Assembly (NCBI GenBank): GCA_948607205.1
Contig: CAPERS010000004.1
Span: 1-64,000 of the forward strand
Length of the DNA stretch: 64,000 nt
Source: an uncultured Eubacteriales bacterium
Lineage (GTDB): Bacteria; Bacillota; Clostridia; Christensenellales; UBA1242
Direction of reading: 5' to 3'
Made by a program: the position numbers and the translations under genes
Part shown: positions 16,325-25,335 of the stretch, piece by piece
Numbering within the stretch: position 1 is the first letter of the stretch
Layout of the letters: every line of letters begins with the position of its first letter
The notes under the pieces: model-generated
Seen by the model: only the letters and a program-made list of their open reading frames with translations
Told to the model about the DNA's origin: nothing
Database searches by the model: none

Positions 16325-18790
16325 TTATTTTTGTTGCAACAGTGTTATCAGTTTTTCTCTAAGTTTATCAATATATTTTTTGTTCACTCGAAGAAGTATC
16401 ATAACTATGATTGAACAAAGTATAATCGTGAAGAATGTGATAAGCAGTGTTGGGTTGCAAACAGATATTGCGAAGAAGTCAGGGAATGCAATGATTGCAA
16501 CAGTTATTCCTATGAAAGAAATAAAGATTGTCATAATTTTTATCATGTTTTTAGAAAAACAGAGTGATACAAGGTTTAAAAATCCAGTGTAAGTTAAAAC
16601 AAGAATTGCGAGAGTGTGATATTCGTTATATATCTCAATGTTGTTTGGTGTGAGTTTTGGATTGTAAAGCGCCATGATGACCAAAACATTGATAAGCATA
16701 AGCAGTGCTCTCGGCAGTGCGCGTTTCATAACTTGTGGAATGAAGTTACCTTTGATTCGGCTTGTGTTTGGAATAAATGTCAGAACGAAGGACGGTATTC
16801 CAATCACGAAGGCTTCAAGAAGGAACATATTTGAAGGTGAGAATGGATATGACTTTCGCATAATGAGTGTTATAAGTGTCAGAACGATTGCAAAGAAAGT
16901 TTTCATAAGAAATAGTGATGAAGAATTTTGCACATTGTTGACAACTTGACGGCCTTCTTTCACGACTGCTGGAAGTGAAGAAAAGTTTGATTCAAGAAGA
17001 ACAAGTTTTGATATGCTTCTTGCAACTTCGCTTCCATCTGCCATAGCGATAGAACAGTCGGCTTCTTTAAGAGCAAGGGTGTCGTTGACGCCATCTCCTG
17101 TCATTGCCACAACATTGCCTTTGTTTTTGAGGGCTTTTATAATCGTGTATTTCTGCTCAGGGGTCACTCTGCCAAAAACGGTGAATTGGTCAGCCATTTG
17201 CTCGACTTCCTTGAGTGAAGTGTCTTCAAGTGAAACAAACTTGTCGCTGTTTTCAACGCCCACTCTTTGTGCAATCTTGGAAACTGTTGCAGGGTCGTCA
17301 CCTGATATGATTTTGATTTCAACATCATTGTCTTTGAACCACTGGATAGTTTCGATTGCGTCCTGTCTTATCGTTTCTTCAAGCACGATGAATGCGATTG
17401 CATTTGCAGATGTTCCGCTCATTTTTTTATCGAATACCGAACTTGATTCTGCAAGACACAAAACGCGAAGACCTTTGTTTTGTTGCTCGGAAATAAATTC
17501 CTTTTGCTCAGCAGTCAATTTGCAACCAATTCGTGTTGTAGCGCCAAGAAAATAACATTTTCTGTTGCTCAGTTGTGTGATTGAATATTTGCGTTCAGAA
17601 GAGAACTCCATGACATTGAGTGGTTTAAGGTCGCTCGTCCTGCCAAACTCTTTTATGAGTGCATTTGAAGTCGCATTGACTGACTTTTGTGCGTCAAGGA
17701 CGCTTGAAAGAATCTTTTTGATTGTTGCCTTTCTTTGTTTCCCAAATGTTAGAAAGTCAACAACATTCATTGTTCCGTCAGTGATTGTTCCGGTTTTGTC
17801 GAGGCATAAAACATTTGTTCGAGCCAGCATTTCGATTGAGTATAAATCTTTGACCAAGGTCTTTTTGCGAGCAAGTTTGACAACGCCAACAGCAAGTGAG
17901 ATTGTGATAAGCAAAAACATTCCTGCTGGAATCATACTTGTAAGCGCTCCGCTCGTGCTTGCAATGATGTCTTGAATGGTGTGATTTGAAAGAGTGAGTT
18001 CTTTGAGGAAGGTGAGTATGCCGATTGGCACAAGTGCAATTCCGATATACTTTATCAGTCTGTTCAAATCTTTAAAAAGGTTTGAAGTTGGCGCTTTGAA
18101 CTCTTTTGCACGTTCTGCCATTTGATAGATATAGTTATCTTTGCCAATTTTGTCAACACGCGCTTTACATGAGCCTGAAACCAAGAAACTTCCAGAAAGC
18201 AGTGGCATGTCTTCGCCACGTTCAATTGCGTTTGACTCGCCGGTGAGAAGACTTTCATTGACTTCCACTTTGCCTTCCAAAATCACGCAGTCAGCAGGAA
18301 TTTGATTTCCGTTTGCAAGAATGATAATGTCATCGAGTGCAAGTTTTTCTGAAGGAACTTCAATGATTTTGCCGTCACGAATTGTCTTGACAGGTGGCAT
18401 TGTCACAATGGAAAGTTTTTCAACTGTTATTTTTGCCCTTATTTCCTGAATGATTGCAATTGCTGTGTTGGCAACAATAACGAAAATGAAAATCAAATCG
18501 CTGTAAGAGCCGACAACCAAAAGTGCGACCGCAATGATGAGCCAGATAAGGTTAAAAAATGTGCAGATGTTTTTAACAAAAATTGATAGATAGGATTTTG
18601 AGTTTTTGATTTTTGCAGTGTTTAAAAGCATTGATGAAGTTCGCTCAGCAATTTGTTCTTCGCTCAGTCCAACATTCAAATCAGGATTATAGCGCTCAAT
18701 TTGCTTCACTTCTTGTTTTTCATCAATCATTTCTTTCTTTTTCTTTAAAAAGTTTTTCTTTTCTATTTTTTCCTCTTTGACCTTTTTCAT
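16325..18790 (-). CDS. Cation-transporting P-type ATPase, CtpE/P2-like (821 aa)
   Basis: ATP-driven membrane cation pump. TGES actuator loop (NESLLTGESNA, near residue 182), phosphorylation motif CLDKTGTITDG near residue 331, hinge MTGDGVNDTLALKEAD near residue 565. About ten membrane segments. The M4-to-P-domain linker (VGVVKLARKKTLVKDLYSIEMLAR) resembles CtpE-type ATPases, whose mycobacterial member is implicated in calcium uptake. The M4 metal-site motif, usually PEGL, reads IPAGM here, so an acidic coordinating residue is missing and the substrate is uncertain. The N-terminus is very Lys/Glu-rich (MKKVKEEKIEKKNFLKKKKE). AGGAAAT precedes the ATG. Confidence 0.9.
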   Translation of the reverse strand: MKKVKEEKIEKKNFLKKKKEMIDEKQEVKQIERYNPDLNVGLSEEQIAERTSSMLLNTAKIKNSKSYLSIFVKNICTFFNLIWLIIAVALLVVGSYSDLIFIFVIVANTAIAIIQEIRAKITVEKLSIVTMPPVKTIRDGKIIEVPSEKLALDDIIILANGNQIPADCVILEGKVEVNESLLTGESNAIERGEDMPLLSGSFLVSGSCKARVDKIGKDNYIYQMAERAKEFKAPTSNLFKDLNRLIKYIGIALVPIGILTFLKELTLSNHTIQDIIASTSGALTSMIPAGMFLLITISLAVGVVKLARKKTLVKDLYSIEMLARTNVLCLDKTGTITDGTMNVVDFLTFGKQRKATIKKILSSVLDAQKSVNATSNALIKEFGRTSDLKPLNVMEFSSERKYSITQLSNRKCYFLGATTRIGCKLTAEQKEFISEQQNKGLRVLCLAESSSVFDKKMSGTSANAIAFIVLEETIRQDAIETIQWFKDNDVEIKIISGDDPATVSKIAQRVGVENSDKFVSLEDTSLKEVEQMADQFTVFGRVTPEQKYTIIKALKNKGNVVAMTGDGVNDTLALKEADCSIAMADGSEVARSISKLVLLESNFSSLPAVVKEGRQVVNNVQNSSSLFLMKTFFAIVLTLITLIMRKSYPFSPSNMFLLEAFVIGIPSFVLTFIPNTSRIKGNFIPQVMKRALPRALLMLINVLVIMALYNPKLTPNNIEIYNEYHTLAILVLTYTGFLNLVSLCFSKNMIKIMTIFISFIGITVAIIAFPDFFAISVCNPTLLITFFTIILCSIIVMILLRVNKKYIDKLREKLITLLQQK

Positions 18791-18875
18791 ATTTCCTACT
18801 ATTATAGTTTTATATTGATTACAAATAGATTATATCTAAAAAGTGAGATAAAAGTCAAATCTATATTCAATAAAG

Positions 18876-18904
18876 TTGACATTATTTGTCAAAATGATTA
18901 TTCT
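18876..18904 (+). promoter_or_regulatory. cca: Sigma-A promoter of cca
   Basis: TTGACA (18876-18881), 17-bp spacer, TATTCT (18899-18904), 21 nt before the start codon. Confidence 0.7.
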
Positions 18905-18925
18905 ATATCTATCGGAGGAACAATA

Positions 18926-20158
18926 ATGCTTATAAAAATTTCCGACAATCTGAGAAAACTTGCTGACATTTTGCCATGCGACCTTTATGCTGTTGGTGGC
19001 TGTGTGAGAAATTCACTTCTTGGGCTTGAACAAGACGATTTTGATTTGTGTGGCGTATTAAAGCCAGAAAAAATTTCTTCAATTTTGGAAGGAACACCTT
19101 TTCAAGTGAAGATAAAAAGCAAAAACCTTGGCTATTGCAACATCTTGATTGATGATGAACTTTTTGAATATGTCACTTTCAGACGTGAAAGTTATGCCGA
19201 AGGTGGCTCTCACATGCCTGACAAGGTTGAGTTTATTGATGACATCAAAGAGGACGCAAAAAGGCGTGACCTCACTTGCAATGCCATTTATTATGACATC
19301 AAAAACGATAAACTTATTGACTTTTATGGCGGACTTAACGATATTAAACATAAATTATTGAGAACGGTTGAAAATCCTGAATATGTGCTTTCAAAGGACG
19401 GAGTCAGGATTTTGAGACTTTTTCGTTTTTCTGCCGAACTGGGCTTTAAAATTGAAAAAGAAACTTTTAATGCTGCAATAAGGTATGCCCAAAATCTTCG
19501 CGACCTCACAGGCGAACGTGTTTTGACAGAACTTAAACTTATACTGAACAGTCAAAAAAGATATGCTGGTCAAACAAAGTCAAAGTTTATGAATGTGCTC
19601 AAAATTTTCAACAAATATTCAATATGGCAATATCTCGGAGTTGATGTCACAAAAATAAAGTTCAATATGGTTAAAAAAGTGGATGACAAAGCATGCGGTT
19701 TTCTTATTGATATCGTTGACACAGTTGAACCTATAAGCATTTCATATTATCTCAACCTTGTGCTTGCGAATATAGGAGTTTCTCGCAAAACATCGAACAA
19801 TGTGATAAACATTTTGTCAGGCTATTATGACGCACTAAATAGTCTTGATAACAAGAACTATTTCTTCAAGTATTTTGACAATTTCCCAAGTATATATCTG
19901 CTTCTCATTCACAAGTCAAAGTATCTCGCAATGAAGTATCAATTTTTCTATAAATATATCATCAATCACAAACTTGTTATCAGTTTGAAGGATTTGAAAA
20001 TAAACGGTGACGACATCGCAAAAGCATATCCAAAAGTCAATCCAAAACGATTTAAGCCAATTCTTGACAGCCTTCTCAGCGACGTTTTTGATTGCAAGAT
20101 TGAAAACAATAAGGAAGAGCTTATAAAAGCGGTTGACCAAAAACTTAAATATCTATAA
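18926..20158 (+). CDS. cca: CCA tRNA nucleotidyltransferase (410 aa)
   Basis: Adds or repairs the 3'-CCA of tRNAs using CTP and ATP. Class II nucleotidyltransferase motifs are clear: LYAVGGCVRNSLLG (GG motif), EQDDFDLCG (catalytic DxD, near residue 37), AKRRDLTCNAIYYD (motif B), DGVRILRLFRFSAELGF (motif D/E). The C-terminal 180 residues are diverged and helical. The start is ATG 18926 with CGGAGGA just upstream and a promoter at 18876; a longer in-frame extension to 18815 is rejected because it would overlap the promoter. A GTGC-type hairpin terminator follows the stop. Confidence 0.95.
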   Translation: MLIKISDNLRKLADILPCDLYAVGGCVRNSLLGLEQDDFDLCGVLKPEKISSILEGTPFQVKIKSKNLGYCNILIDDELFEYVTFRRESYAEGGSHMPDKVEFIDDIKEDAKRRDLTCNAIYYDIKNDKLIDFYGGLNDIKHKLLRTVENPEYVLSKDGVRILRLFRFSAELGFKIEKETFNAAIRYAQNLRDLTGERVLTELKLILNSQKRYAGQTKSKFMNVLKIFNKYSIWQYLGVDVTKIKFNMVKKVDDKACGFLIDIVDTVEPISISYYLNLVLANIGVSRKTSNNVINILSGYYDALNSLDNKNYFFKYFDNFPSIYLLLIHKSKYLAMKYQFFYKYIINHKLVISLKDLKINGDDIAKAYPKVNPKRFKPILDSLLSDVFDCKIENNKEELIKAVDQKLKYL

Positions 20159-20159
20159 T

Positions 20160-20177
20160 GTGCTTTATGCACTTTTT
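20160..20177 (+). terminator. Terminator of cca (GTGC-family hairpin)
   Basis: GTGCTTTATGCAC palindrome followed by five T, directly after the cca stop. Confidence 0.6.
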
Positions 20178-20253
20178 AACAGCAAAAGAATATTTCTTTA
20201 TATTTAAAATTTTTAGTTTGAAAAACATTTGCAAATTAAATTTGTTTAAGCAC

Positions 20254-20285
20254 AAAAAAAGACCTGTGTTTCAGGTCTTTTTTTA
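20254..20285. terminator. Bidirectional terminator between cca and the 20283-20828 gene
   Basis: Seven A, GACCTG-TGTTT-CAGGTC, seven T. It overlaps the stop codon of the leftward gene. Confidence 0.85.
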
Positions 20286-20828
20286 AACAAGTTCATATTC
20301 GTCTTCAAAAGTTTTTCCAAATCTTCTCTTGCATTCTTCGCGAATTTTTTGATTTTGAGTGTAGACTCTTCCGCCGATATATGAAATTGAAGAAATGTCA
20401 GTATCGTCATGTTTGAAAAAGTGAACGTCGCCACAGATTGTTTCAATGTTGACTTGGTTTGGATTGGCAAATTCGAAAAACACAGAATCGCTCACAAATT
20501 TAACTTTGCCAGTGTCACCAGCGCATAAACCGTCCACATTAAGACTTCCAAAAATAACCTTATATTTTTCAAGGTCTGCCATGTTTCCGATTGAAACACT
20601 CACTGTTGAAATTTCTTCTGGTTTGCAACGAAATGCTCTTGCGATTAGGTTGCGATTTTTCTCTGAATGGATAAAGTCATAAATGGTTTGCATGCTTTCT
20701 TCAATTTCAGTGCCTATGCAATAAGACATATCCACGCTGTAAAAGTCTTTAAGCATATCGATAACTTCGTTTGATGTTAAGCTGTCTTCATTGATTAATT
20801 CAGCCCAGTTTTCAATTGTTCTATTCAT
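20283..20828 (-). CDS. Conserved-looking protein of unknown function (181 aa)
   Basis: I do not recognise the family. It has no signal peptide or membrane segment, so it is probably cytoplasmic. The start chosen is ATG 20828 (MNRTIENWAE), which has CGGAGAAG upstream; a longer in-frame form lacks a ribosome site. The N-terminal third is helical and acidic (INEDSLTSNEVIDMLKDFY). The rest is mixed alpha/beta with single Cys residues and a polar C-terminus (REECKRRFGKTFEDEYELV). It is convergent with cca and shares a terminator with it. Confidence 0.7.
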   Translation of the reverse strand: MNRTIENWAELINEDSLTSNEVIDMLKDFYSVDMSYCIGTEIEESMQTIYDFIHSEKNRNLIARAFRCKPEEISTVSVSIGNMADLEKYKVIFGSLNVDGLCAGDTGKVKFVSDSVFFEFANPNQVNIETICGDVHFFKHDDTDISSISYIGGRVYTQNQKIREECKRRFGKTFEDEYELV

Positions 20829-21021
20829 ATTTTTCTTCTCCGTTGACCATATAATACCCCAAACTTGAACAAAAGTCAATACCCAAATTGCGTAAAAATC
20901 TAAATTTTAGCGTTTTTCAAGTTGTTTTCAGTTGATTTTGACCGATTTTTCTATGCTTTCAAATGTTTCTTGCTTACATAATTTTATATGTTTTATTCAT
21001 ACTAAATGCAAGAGGAAATCT

Positions 21022-22572
21022 ATGAGCAAAGAAATAAAAGAAAAAAAAGTGAAAAAAAACAAAGACAAAAAGAAAAAAACTTCTCTCTTTTGGCTTATGT
21101 CAGTTGCTGTGTTAACAGTGGGATTATTGTTGTTCTGTCAGTTTTTTTATGGCGATAGTTTGACTGAAAGTTCGGTTTTTTATAAAAACACATTCGTCAA
21201 TGGCGTTGATGTTTCTGGCATGACCAAGTCAGAGGCAAAGTCGGCAGTTGAAGAAAAAATGCTTTCTAACAAAGGTGAAATTTCTTTAACACTCAAAAAT
21301 GGTGAGGAAAGTTGGCAGATAAATGGCGATGATTTTGAAGTTAAGGGTGATATTGAAAAGGAAATCTCAAACGTCCTTGCTTATGGCAGAAAGGGTAACA
21401 TCTTTGAAAAGAAAAAAATTGCAAACAAGATAAAAAAAGAGGGGCTTGACGTCAATATTTCCTACACAAATATCTTAGGCGGAGTCAACCAAAAACTTGA
21501 TGACATAATCGGTCAAGTGGAAAAAGAGGCAGTTGTCGCAAGCATTGTTTTTGACCCAAACGCAGATGAAATGTTCTCTCTTTCAGGTCAAAAAAATGGA
21601 TATGTTGTTGATAGAGAACTTCTGTCAAAAAAGATTGACGAGGTCTTGCAAGCAGGCTTTCAAGGCGAAGTCGAAATCCCTTTTGTTGAGGTTGTTCCAA
21701 ATTCTGACATTGAAAGTTTGGTGGAAAAGATTGGTCTTCGTTCAAGTTATGTGACTAATTATTCAACTTCGTCAGCAGACAGAAAAGCCAATGTCAAAAA
21801 AGCGCTTTCTTCTTTTAACGGACTGATTGTTGAACCGGGAGAAGAGATTTCTTTCAACAAAACAACTGGTCCAAGAACGGTTGAAACAGGCTATAAAAAA
21901 GCAAACATAATTGTTGGCGGTGTTTATGTTTCAGGCGCAGGTGGTGGTGTTTGTCAGGCGTCAACAACACTATACAACGCTCTCCTTCTTGCCGATATGG
22001 AAATCTTGGAAGTCAATCATCACTCTCTTCCTGCAAGTTATGTTCCACTCTCTTTTGACGCAATGGTTAGTGAAGGCTATTCAGACCTTGTTTTCAAAAA
22101 CAATCTCGACAGTGCGATATATATCAAAGCCTACGGAACTGACACAGAAGCACATGTTGAAATTTATGGTTTGCCAATCGAAGATAAGGAAATCAGAACG
22201 CGTGCCGAACTTGTCAAAGTGCTTGGTCACGGTGGTGACAAAATCGTCACAGACACAACAGGCGAGTATTCAAACTTTGTGCTTTATAAAGGCGAATATC
22301 ATCGCCTTAAATATCCACGCGAGGGCTATGAAAGCAAAGGCTATGTTCAATATGTCGTTGACGGCGAGGTTGTTGAAGAAAAACTTGTGCGTCATGACCA
22401 CTATTCAGCGCAAGGCGGAATAATCGTTGAAGGCAGTGAAACGCTGGGCGAAGGCATGGCACTTCCTGCAAGCAATGTGAAATTTATCCCACCTCAAAAG
22501 GTCACAAAAGAGTCAACTGAAAGTGTGCGCAACAAACTTCAACAAACAAATCCAAGCGCTTATAATCCGTGA
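21022..22572 (+). CDS. VanW-family protein with PG-binding-type N-terminal domain (516 aa)
   Basis: Envelope protein of the VanW family (the exact role of VanW is unsettled; relatives occur near vancomycin-resistance and sporulation or cell-wall genes). A Lys-rich cytoplasmic N-terminus is followed by one membrane segment (about residues 28-45). Residues about 58-230 contain two PG_binding_4-like units (FVNGVDVSGMTKSEAKSAV, then a second similar region). The VanW domain spans about 239-380 (RKANVKKALSSFNGLIVEPG, VYVSGAGGGVCQASTTLYNA, VNHHSLPASYVPLSFDAMVS). The C-terminal about 100 residues look G5-like. The start is ATG 21022 with AAGAGGAAA upstream. The operon end carries a two-part terminator at 22726. 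Confidence 0.9.
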   Translation: MSKEIKEKKVKKNKDKKKKTSLFWLMSVAVLTVGLLLFCQFFYGDSLTESSVFYKNTFVNGVDVSGMTKSEAKSAVEEKMLSNKGEISLTLKNGEESWQINGDDFEVKGDIEKEISNVLAYGRKGNIFEKKKIANKIKKEGLDVNISYTNILGGVNQKLDDIIGQVEKEAVVASIVFDPNADEMFSLSGQKNGYVVDRELLSKKIDEVLQAGFQGEVEIPFVEVVPNSDIESLVEKIGLRSSYVTNYSTSSADRKANVKKALSSFNGLIVEPGEEISFNKTTGPRTVETGYKKANIIVGGVYVSGAGGGVCQASTTLYNALLLADMEILEVNHHSLPASYVPLSFDAMVSEGYSDLVFKNNLDSAIYIKAYGTDTEAHVEIYGLPIEDKEIRTRAELVKVLGHGGDKIVTDTTGEYSNFVLYKGEYHRLKYPREGYESKGYVQYVVDGEVVEEKLVRHDHYSAQGGIIVEGSETLGEGMALPASNVKFIPPQKVTKESTESVRNKLQQTNPSAYNP

Positions 22573-22685
22573 CAGGCAATGTCTGAATCTAGGGGAATCG
22601 AGTAAATTGACAAAACATGTTAACGAAAAAATATGCAACTTTAAGAAGTGTCAACGACACACAGGCGATGCCTGACACTAGGGAC
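22572..22685. repeat. Two copies of a hairpin repeat (ACAGGC..CTGA..CTAGGGA)
   Basis: Imperfect direct repeats of about 24 bp at 22572-22595 and 22661-22685. Each has a short hairpin (CAGGC-GAT-GCCTG in copy 2, decayed in copy 1) followed by CTAGGGA. A further GTGTC-AAC-GACAC hairpin sits beside copy 2, and its GTGTC can pair alternatively with the GACAC that ends copy 2. Confidence 0.7.
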
Positions 22686-22725
22686 AGCAACATAAAGTAA
22701 TAAGGCAAATAAAAAATTCAATCTG

Positions 22726-22771
22726 AGGCAAACCGTTTGCATCCAACCAGTGCAAACGACTTGCCTTTTTT
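22726..22771 (+). terminator. Terminator of the VanW gene
   Basis: AGGCAA-(3 nt)-GTTTGCA stem, 9-nt loop, TGCAAAC-(3 nt)-TTGCCT, then a run of T. Confidence 0.8.
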
Positions 22772-22858
22772 CGAGTTTTGAATTAAAACGTCAAACTTTG
22801 ATGTTTTGTTAGGCGCGATAGTAGACTTGTGCTATAATATAACGTATATGGGGGTATT

Positions 22859-24094
22859 TTGGTGAAGAGATATTTTTCAATTTCTCTAACAGGCTTTATT
22901 TTTTCAATTTTGAACGTTGCATCTTTCATTTTGTTGGGAGTGATAACAAAAAACACTGCATATTCTGAAATTTTTTCTTTGACATATCCTTTGCAGTTTG
23001 TTGTGCCAATTCTTTTATGTTTTTTTTGTTCTGCGTCATGCATAAGAGCAAACAAGGAAAACAACAAAAATTGCATTGACACTGGAATAATTTTGGGCTT
23101 AATCGCAGGTGTTATTATTTTTGGATTTATCGAGATTTTTGTTGATAGATTTATCTTGTTCATGAATATGTCGCCTGAAATTTATCACAATTTCACAATT
23201 ATGGCGATAGGTCAAATCTTTTTCACTTTTGTGATTTGCATGTTGACAGATAAAATGTATTTTCTTGGTTTTGACAGAAAGGCAAATTTATGTAAACTTG
23301 GTTTTATCGTCCTCAATCTCTTAACGATTGTAGTTTCTGCACTTGCAACATCAGAGCAAATTGTTATTGTGCTTGTCAATCTGATTTCACTATTTGTTTA
23401 TTGTGCCGTTTTGTTTGGCTTAACAATAAAAAAATTCAAGTTTGATTTTAATATACTCACAAATATCAAGTATGAATCAGCCGACATAGTCAGCCAAATT
23501 CTTATGCTTATTATATATTTGTTCGGCTTTAGCCGTGCTTTCAGTTTTGGGGCAGAGTATGTTGTGGCAATCAACTTTGTCAACCTTGTCACAGACCCTC
23601 AATGGGACGCACTTGGCTCGGTAAGCACTATCGCAAAAATAGACATTTCAAAAAACCAATATAATTTTCGGCGAGCGCTGAAATATTCGTCAATCATAAC
23701 TGTTTTCTATATGGCAACAAGCCTGATTCTCTTTTTCGCACTTTTTAAGACTTATCAGGTTGCTCTTCTATTGGGATTGATTTTTATTGCTTTTCAGTTT
23801 TTTGATATGCTCGTTTTAAGTTTTGTCTATAATAACATAAAGGTTTTTATTCAACTTCAATATTCGCCAACAAAATGCACACTTATCAACCTCCTAAACC
23901 ATGCCATTAGAACTGTTTTGGCAATTGTAATTTTAAGCCCTTTTAACACAGTTATTGCTCAAATTGTTTGCGGAATTGTAACATTGCCAATTTTGTTAAT
24001 TTTGCTGTTTAAAAACTTTAAGGTTTCGCACGACGGTTTTCTTGTTGCAAAAAATAATAAAGATAACTTGAAAACAACGGAACCAGAAAATTAA
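22859..24094 (+). CDS. MATE-like multi-pass membrane protein (411 aa)
   Basis: Polytopic membrane protein with about 12 hydrophobic segments and a short polar C-terminus (NNKDNLKTTEPEN). The N-terminus (YFSISLTGFIFSILNVASFI), the central charged break (ADIVSQILMLIIYLFGFSRA) and the late segment (VDP-like TDPQWDALGSVSTIAKIDI) suggest the MATE/MOP flippase superfamily, with considerable divergence. The start is TTG 22859 or GTG 22862, with GGGGGT upstream. An extended -10 (TGTGCTATAAT) lies about 25 nt before. A drug or lipid export role cannot be decided. Confidence 0.7.
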   Translation: MVKRYFSISLTGFIFSILNVASFILLGVITKNTAYSEIFSLTYPLQFVVPILLCFFCSASCIRANKENNKNCIDTGIILGLIAGVIIFGFIEIFVDRFILFMNMSPEIYHNFTIMAIGQIFFTFVICMLTDKMYFLGFDRKANLCKLGFIVLNLLTIVVSALATSEQIVIVLVNLISLFVYCAVLFGLTIKKFKFDFNILTNIKYESADIVSQILMLIIYLFGFSRAFSFGAEYVVAINFVNLVTDPQWDALGSVSTIAKIDISKNQYNFRRALKYSSIITVFYMATSLILFFALFKTYQVALLLGLIFIAFQFFDMLVLSFVYNNIKVFIQLQYSPTKCTLINLLNHAIRTVLAIVILSPFNTVIAQIVCGIVTLPILLILLFKNFKVSHDGFLVAKNNKDNLKTTEPEN

Positions 24095-24129
24095 TACTTT
24101 CGTCAAAAAACTTACTCAAAAATTGCCTA

Positions 24130-24158
24130 TTGAAATTTGTGAGAACATATGGTATAAT
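24130..24158 (+). promoter_or_regulatory. Promoter of a leaderless transcript
   Basis: TTGAAA (24130-24135), 17-bp spacer, TATAAT (24153-24158). The next ATG (24165) is exactly 6 nt after the -10 box. Confidence 0.7.
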
Positions 24159-24164
24159 GAAATT

Positions 24165-24326
24165 ATGGACAGAGAACAAGTTTTAAAAAGCCTTGCAGTG
24201 TCAAAGACAGAAAGGCAAACAAGTGAATTCAAAGTTTTCACAATCATGAGAAAACTTCTCAAAATCTCAGATAGGAAAATTGTCGGACGGCATGGACTAT
24301 TTGGGTTTTCATCACAAACTCACTGA
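24165..24326 (+). CDS. Small ORF at a strong leaderless promoter (53 aa)
   Basis: A 53-codon ORF whose ATG lies 6 nt behind a consensus -10 box and has no Shine-Dalgarno. The N-terminal half is basic and polar (MDREQVLKSLAVSKTERQTS) and is unrecognised. Its last 25 codons overlap, in another frame, a reverse-transcriptase remnant. It may be a real small protein, or the fused front end of a frameshifted element. Only the promoter placement supports it. Confidence 0.4.
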   Translation: MDREQVLKSLAVSKTERQTSEFKVFTIMRKLLKISDRKIVGRHGLFGFSSQTH

Positions 24327-24534
24327 AAGCGGAAAGGTTGTTTCAACTTTGAACACACGCGCAAAAAAAAGACTGAAAAAAAAGATAAAATTTTTGAAGG
24401 AAATGAAGGCGAAATACTTTGTTGATGAACACTTTATAAGTGTAAGACTTGAGTCTTTTAAAGCGCATATGGCAGATTCAAATTCATTTCGAATGATAAA
24501 AAAGTTAAATTTGGCGTTTAAGGAACAGAAATAA
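24250..24534 (+). pseudogene. C-terminal remnant of a retron/DGR-like reverse transcriptase
   Basis: After a stop at 24247-24249 this frame reads KSQIGKLSDGMDYLGFHHKL, then RAKKRLKKKIKFLKEMK, then VRLESFKAHMADSNSFRMIK. This succession (KSQI..l.dGvdFLGfh, a basic helix, and S..aH..hansyrl) is the recognisable C-terminal end of bacterial group II-like/unclassified reverse transcriptases. The catalytic YxDD part is absent. A TTG start exists at 24280 but has no convincing ribosome site. It ends in a terminator at 24534. Confidence 0.6.
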
Positions 24535-24567
24535 AAAAATATCACATATTGTTGTGGTATTTTTTTG
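24534..24567 (+). terminator. Terminator after the RT remnant
   Basis: AAAAAATATCACA...TGTGGTATTTTTTT imperfect stem with T tract. Confidence 0.65.
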
Positions 24568-24592
24568 CTTGTGCTCAAACATAATAGATAAT

Positions 24593-25318
24593 ATGAGTGA
24601 AGTGAAAGCCCTTTCCAAAAAGAAAAAGATTTTGAGAAGTCTTTTGGTTGTGTTTTTGACCCTTGCAATATTGGGTCTTGTTTTTGCACTTCTATATTTC
24701 ACTGGCTGGTGGGAAAAACTCAATTCTGTCACAAAACTGAAAAATGCAATTCTAGGACTTGGCTTTTGGGGAAGGCTGGTGTTTGTTATTTTGCAGTTTT
24801 TGCAGGTGACTTTCATTCCAATTCCTTCGCCAATTTTGATTATTGCAGGCTCAATCATATTTGGACCATTTCAAGCCAGCCTTCTTTCTTTTGGAGGAAT
24901 TTTGCTTGGCAGTGCAGTTGCCTTTTTTATAGGCAGAGTTTTTGGGCGCAAGGTTGTCACTTTCATGGTTGGCGAAGAGAGCGCAATGAAATGGACAAAA
25001 ACGCTCAGCCATGGGAAATATTCTTTTGCTGTCATGATGCTCTTGCCCTTTTTTCCTGATGATATTCTTTGCCTCGTTGCAGGGCTGACAAACATGAGTT
25101 GGGGATACTTTATGGCGGTGCAGTTCATTGCAAGACCAATTGGAATTTTCACAACTGCCTATTTTTCAAGTGGAGAACTTATTCCTTATCACAGTTGGGG
25201 ACTGATTGTTTGGGCTGTGATTGCAGTCTTGGCAGTTGCAATCATATATTTAACAACAAAATATAACGACCAAATCGAAAAATATATCAACAAACTTTTG
25301 AAAAAACAAAAAAACTAA
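24593..25318 (+). CDS. TVP38/TMEM64 (VTT/DedA-like) membrane protein (241 aa)
   Basis: Integral membrane protein with a VTT domain, a family linked to lipid scrambling and membrane homeostasis. Hydrophobic segments occur at about residues 16-38, 55-90, 95-120, 145-170 and 205-230. Diagnostic stretches are FIPIPSPILIIAGSIIFGP, LLGSAVAFFIGRVFGRKVV and LPFFPDDILCLVAGLTNMSWGYF. The start chosen is ATG 24593 (MSEVKALSKKKK). There is no Shine-Dalgarno, and CATAAT lies 7 nt upstream, consistent with a leaderless message. It shares a perfect palindromic terminator with the convergent gene. Confidence 0.85.
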   Translation: MSEVKALSKKKKILRSLLVVFLTLAILGLVFALLYFTGWWEKLNSVTKLKNAILGLGFWGRLVFVILQFLQVTFIPIPSPILIIAGSIIFGPFQASLLSFGGILLGSAVAFFIGRVFGRKVVTFMVGEESAMKWTKTLSHGKYSFAVMMLLPFFPDDILCLVAGLTNMSWGYFMAVQFIARPIGIFTTAYFSSGELIPYHSWGLIVWAVIAVLAVAIIYLTTKYNDQIEKYINKLLKKQKN

Positions 25319-25335
25319 GGAATTCCTTAGTTTTT
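25310..25335. terminator. Bidirectional terminator (perfect palindrome)
   Basis: Five A, CTAAGGAATTCCTTAG, five T. The stop codon of the VTT gene is inside the stem. Confidence 0.8.

Noticed and set aside
24165..24534. Programmed frameshift producing an intact reverse transcriptase
   Set aside because: Even if joined, the two frames lack the catalytic domain, and no slippery heptamer is evident at the junction.
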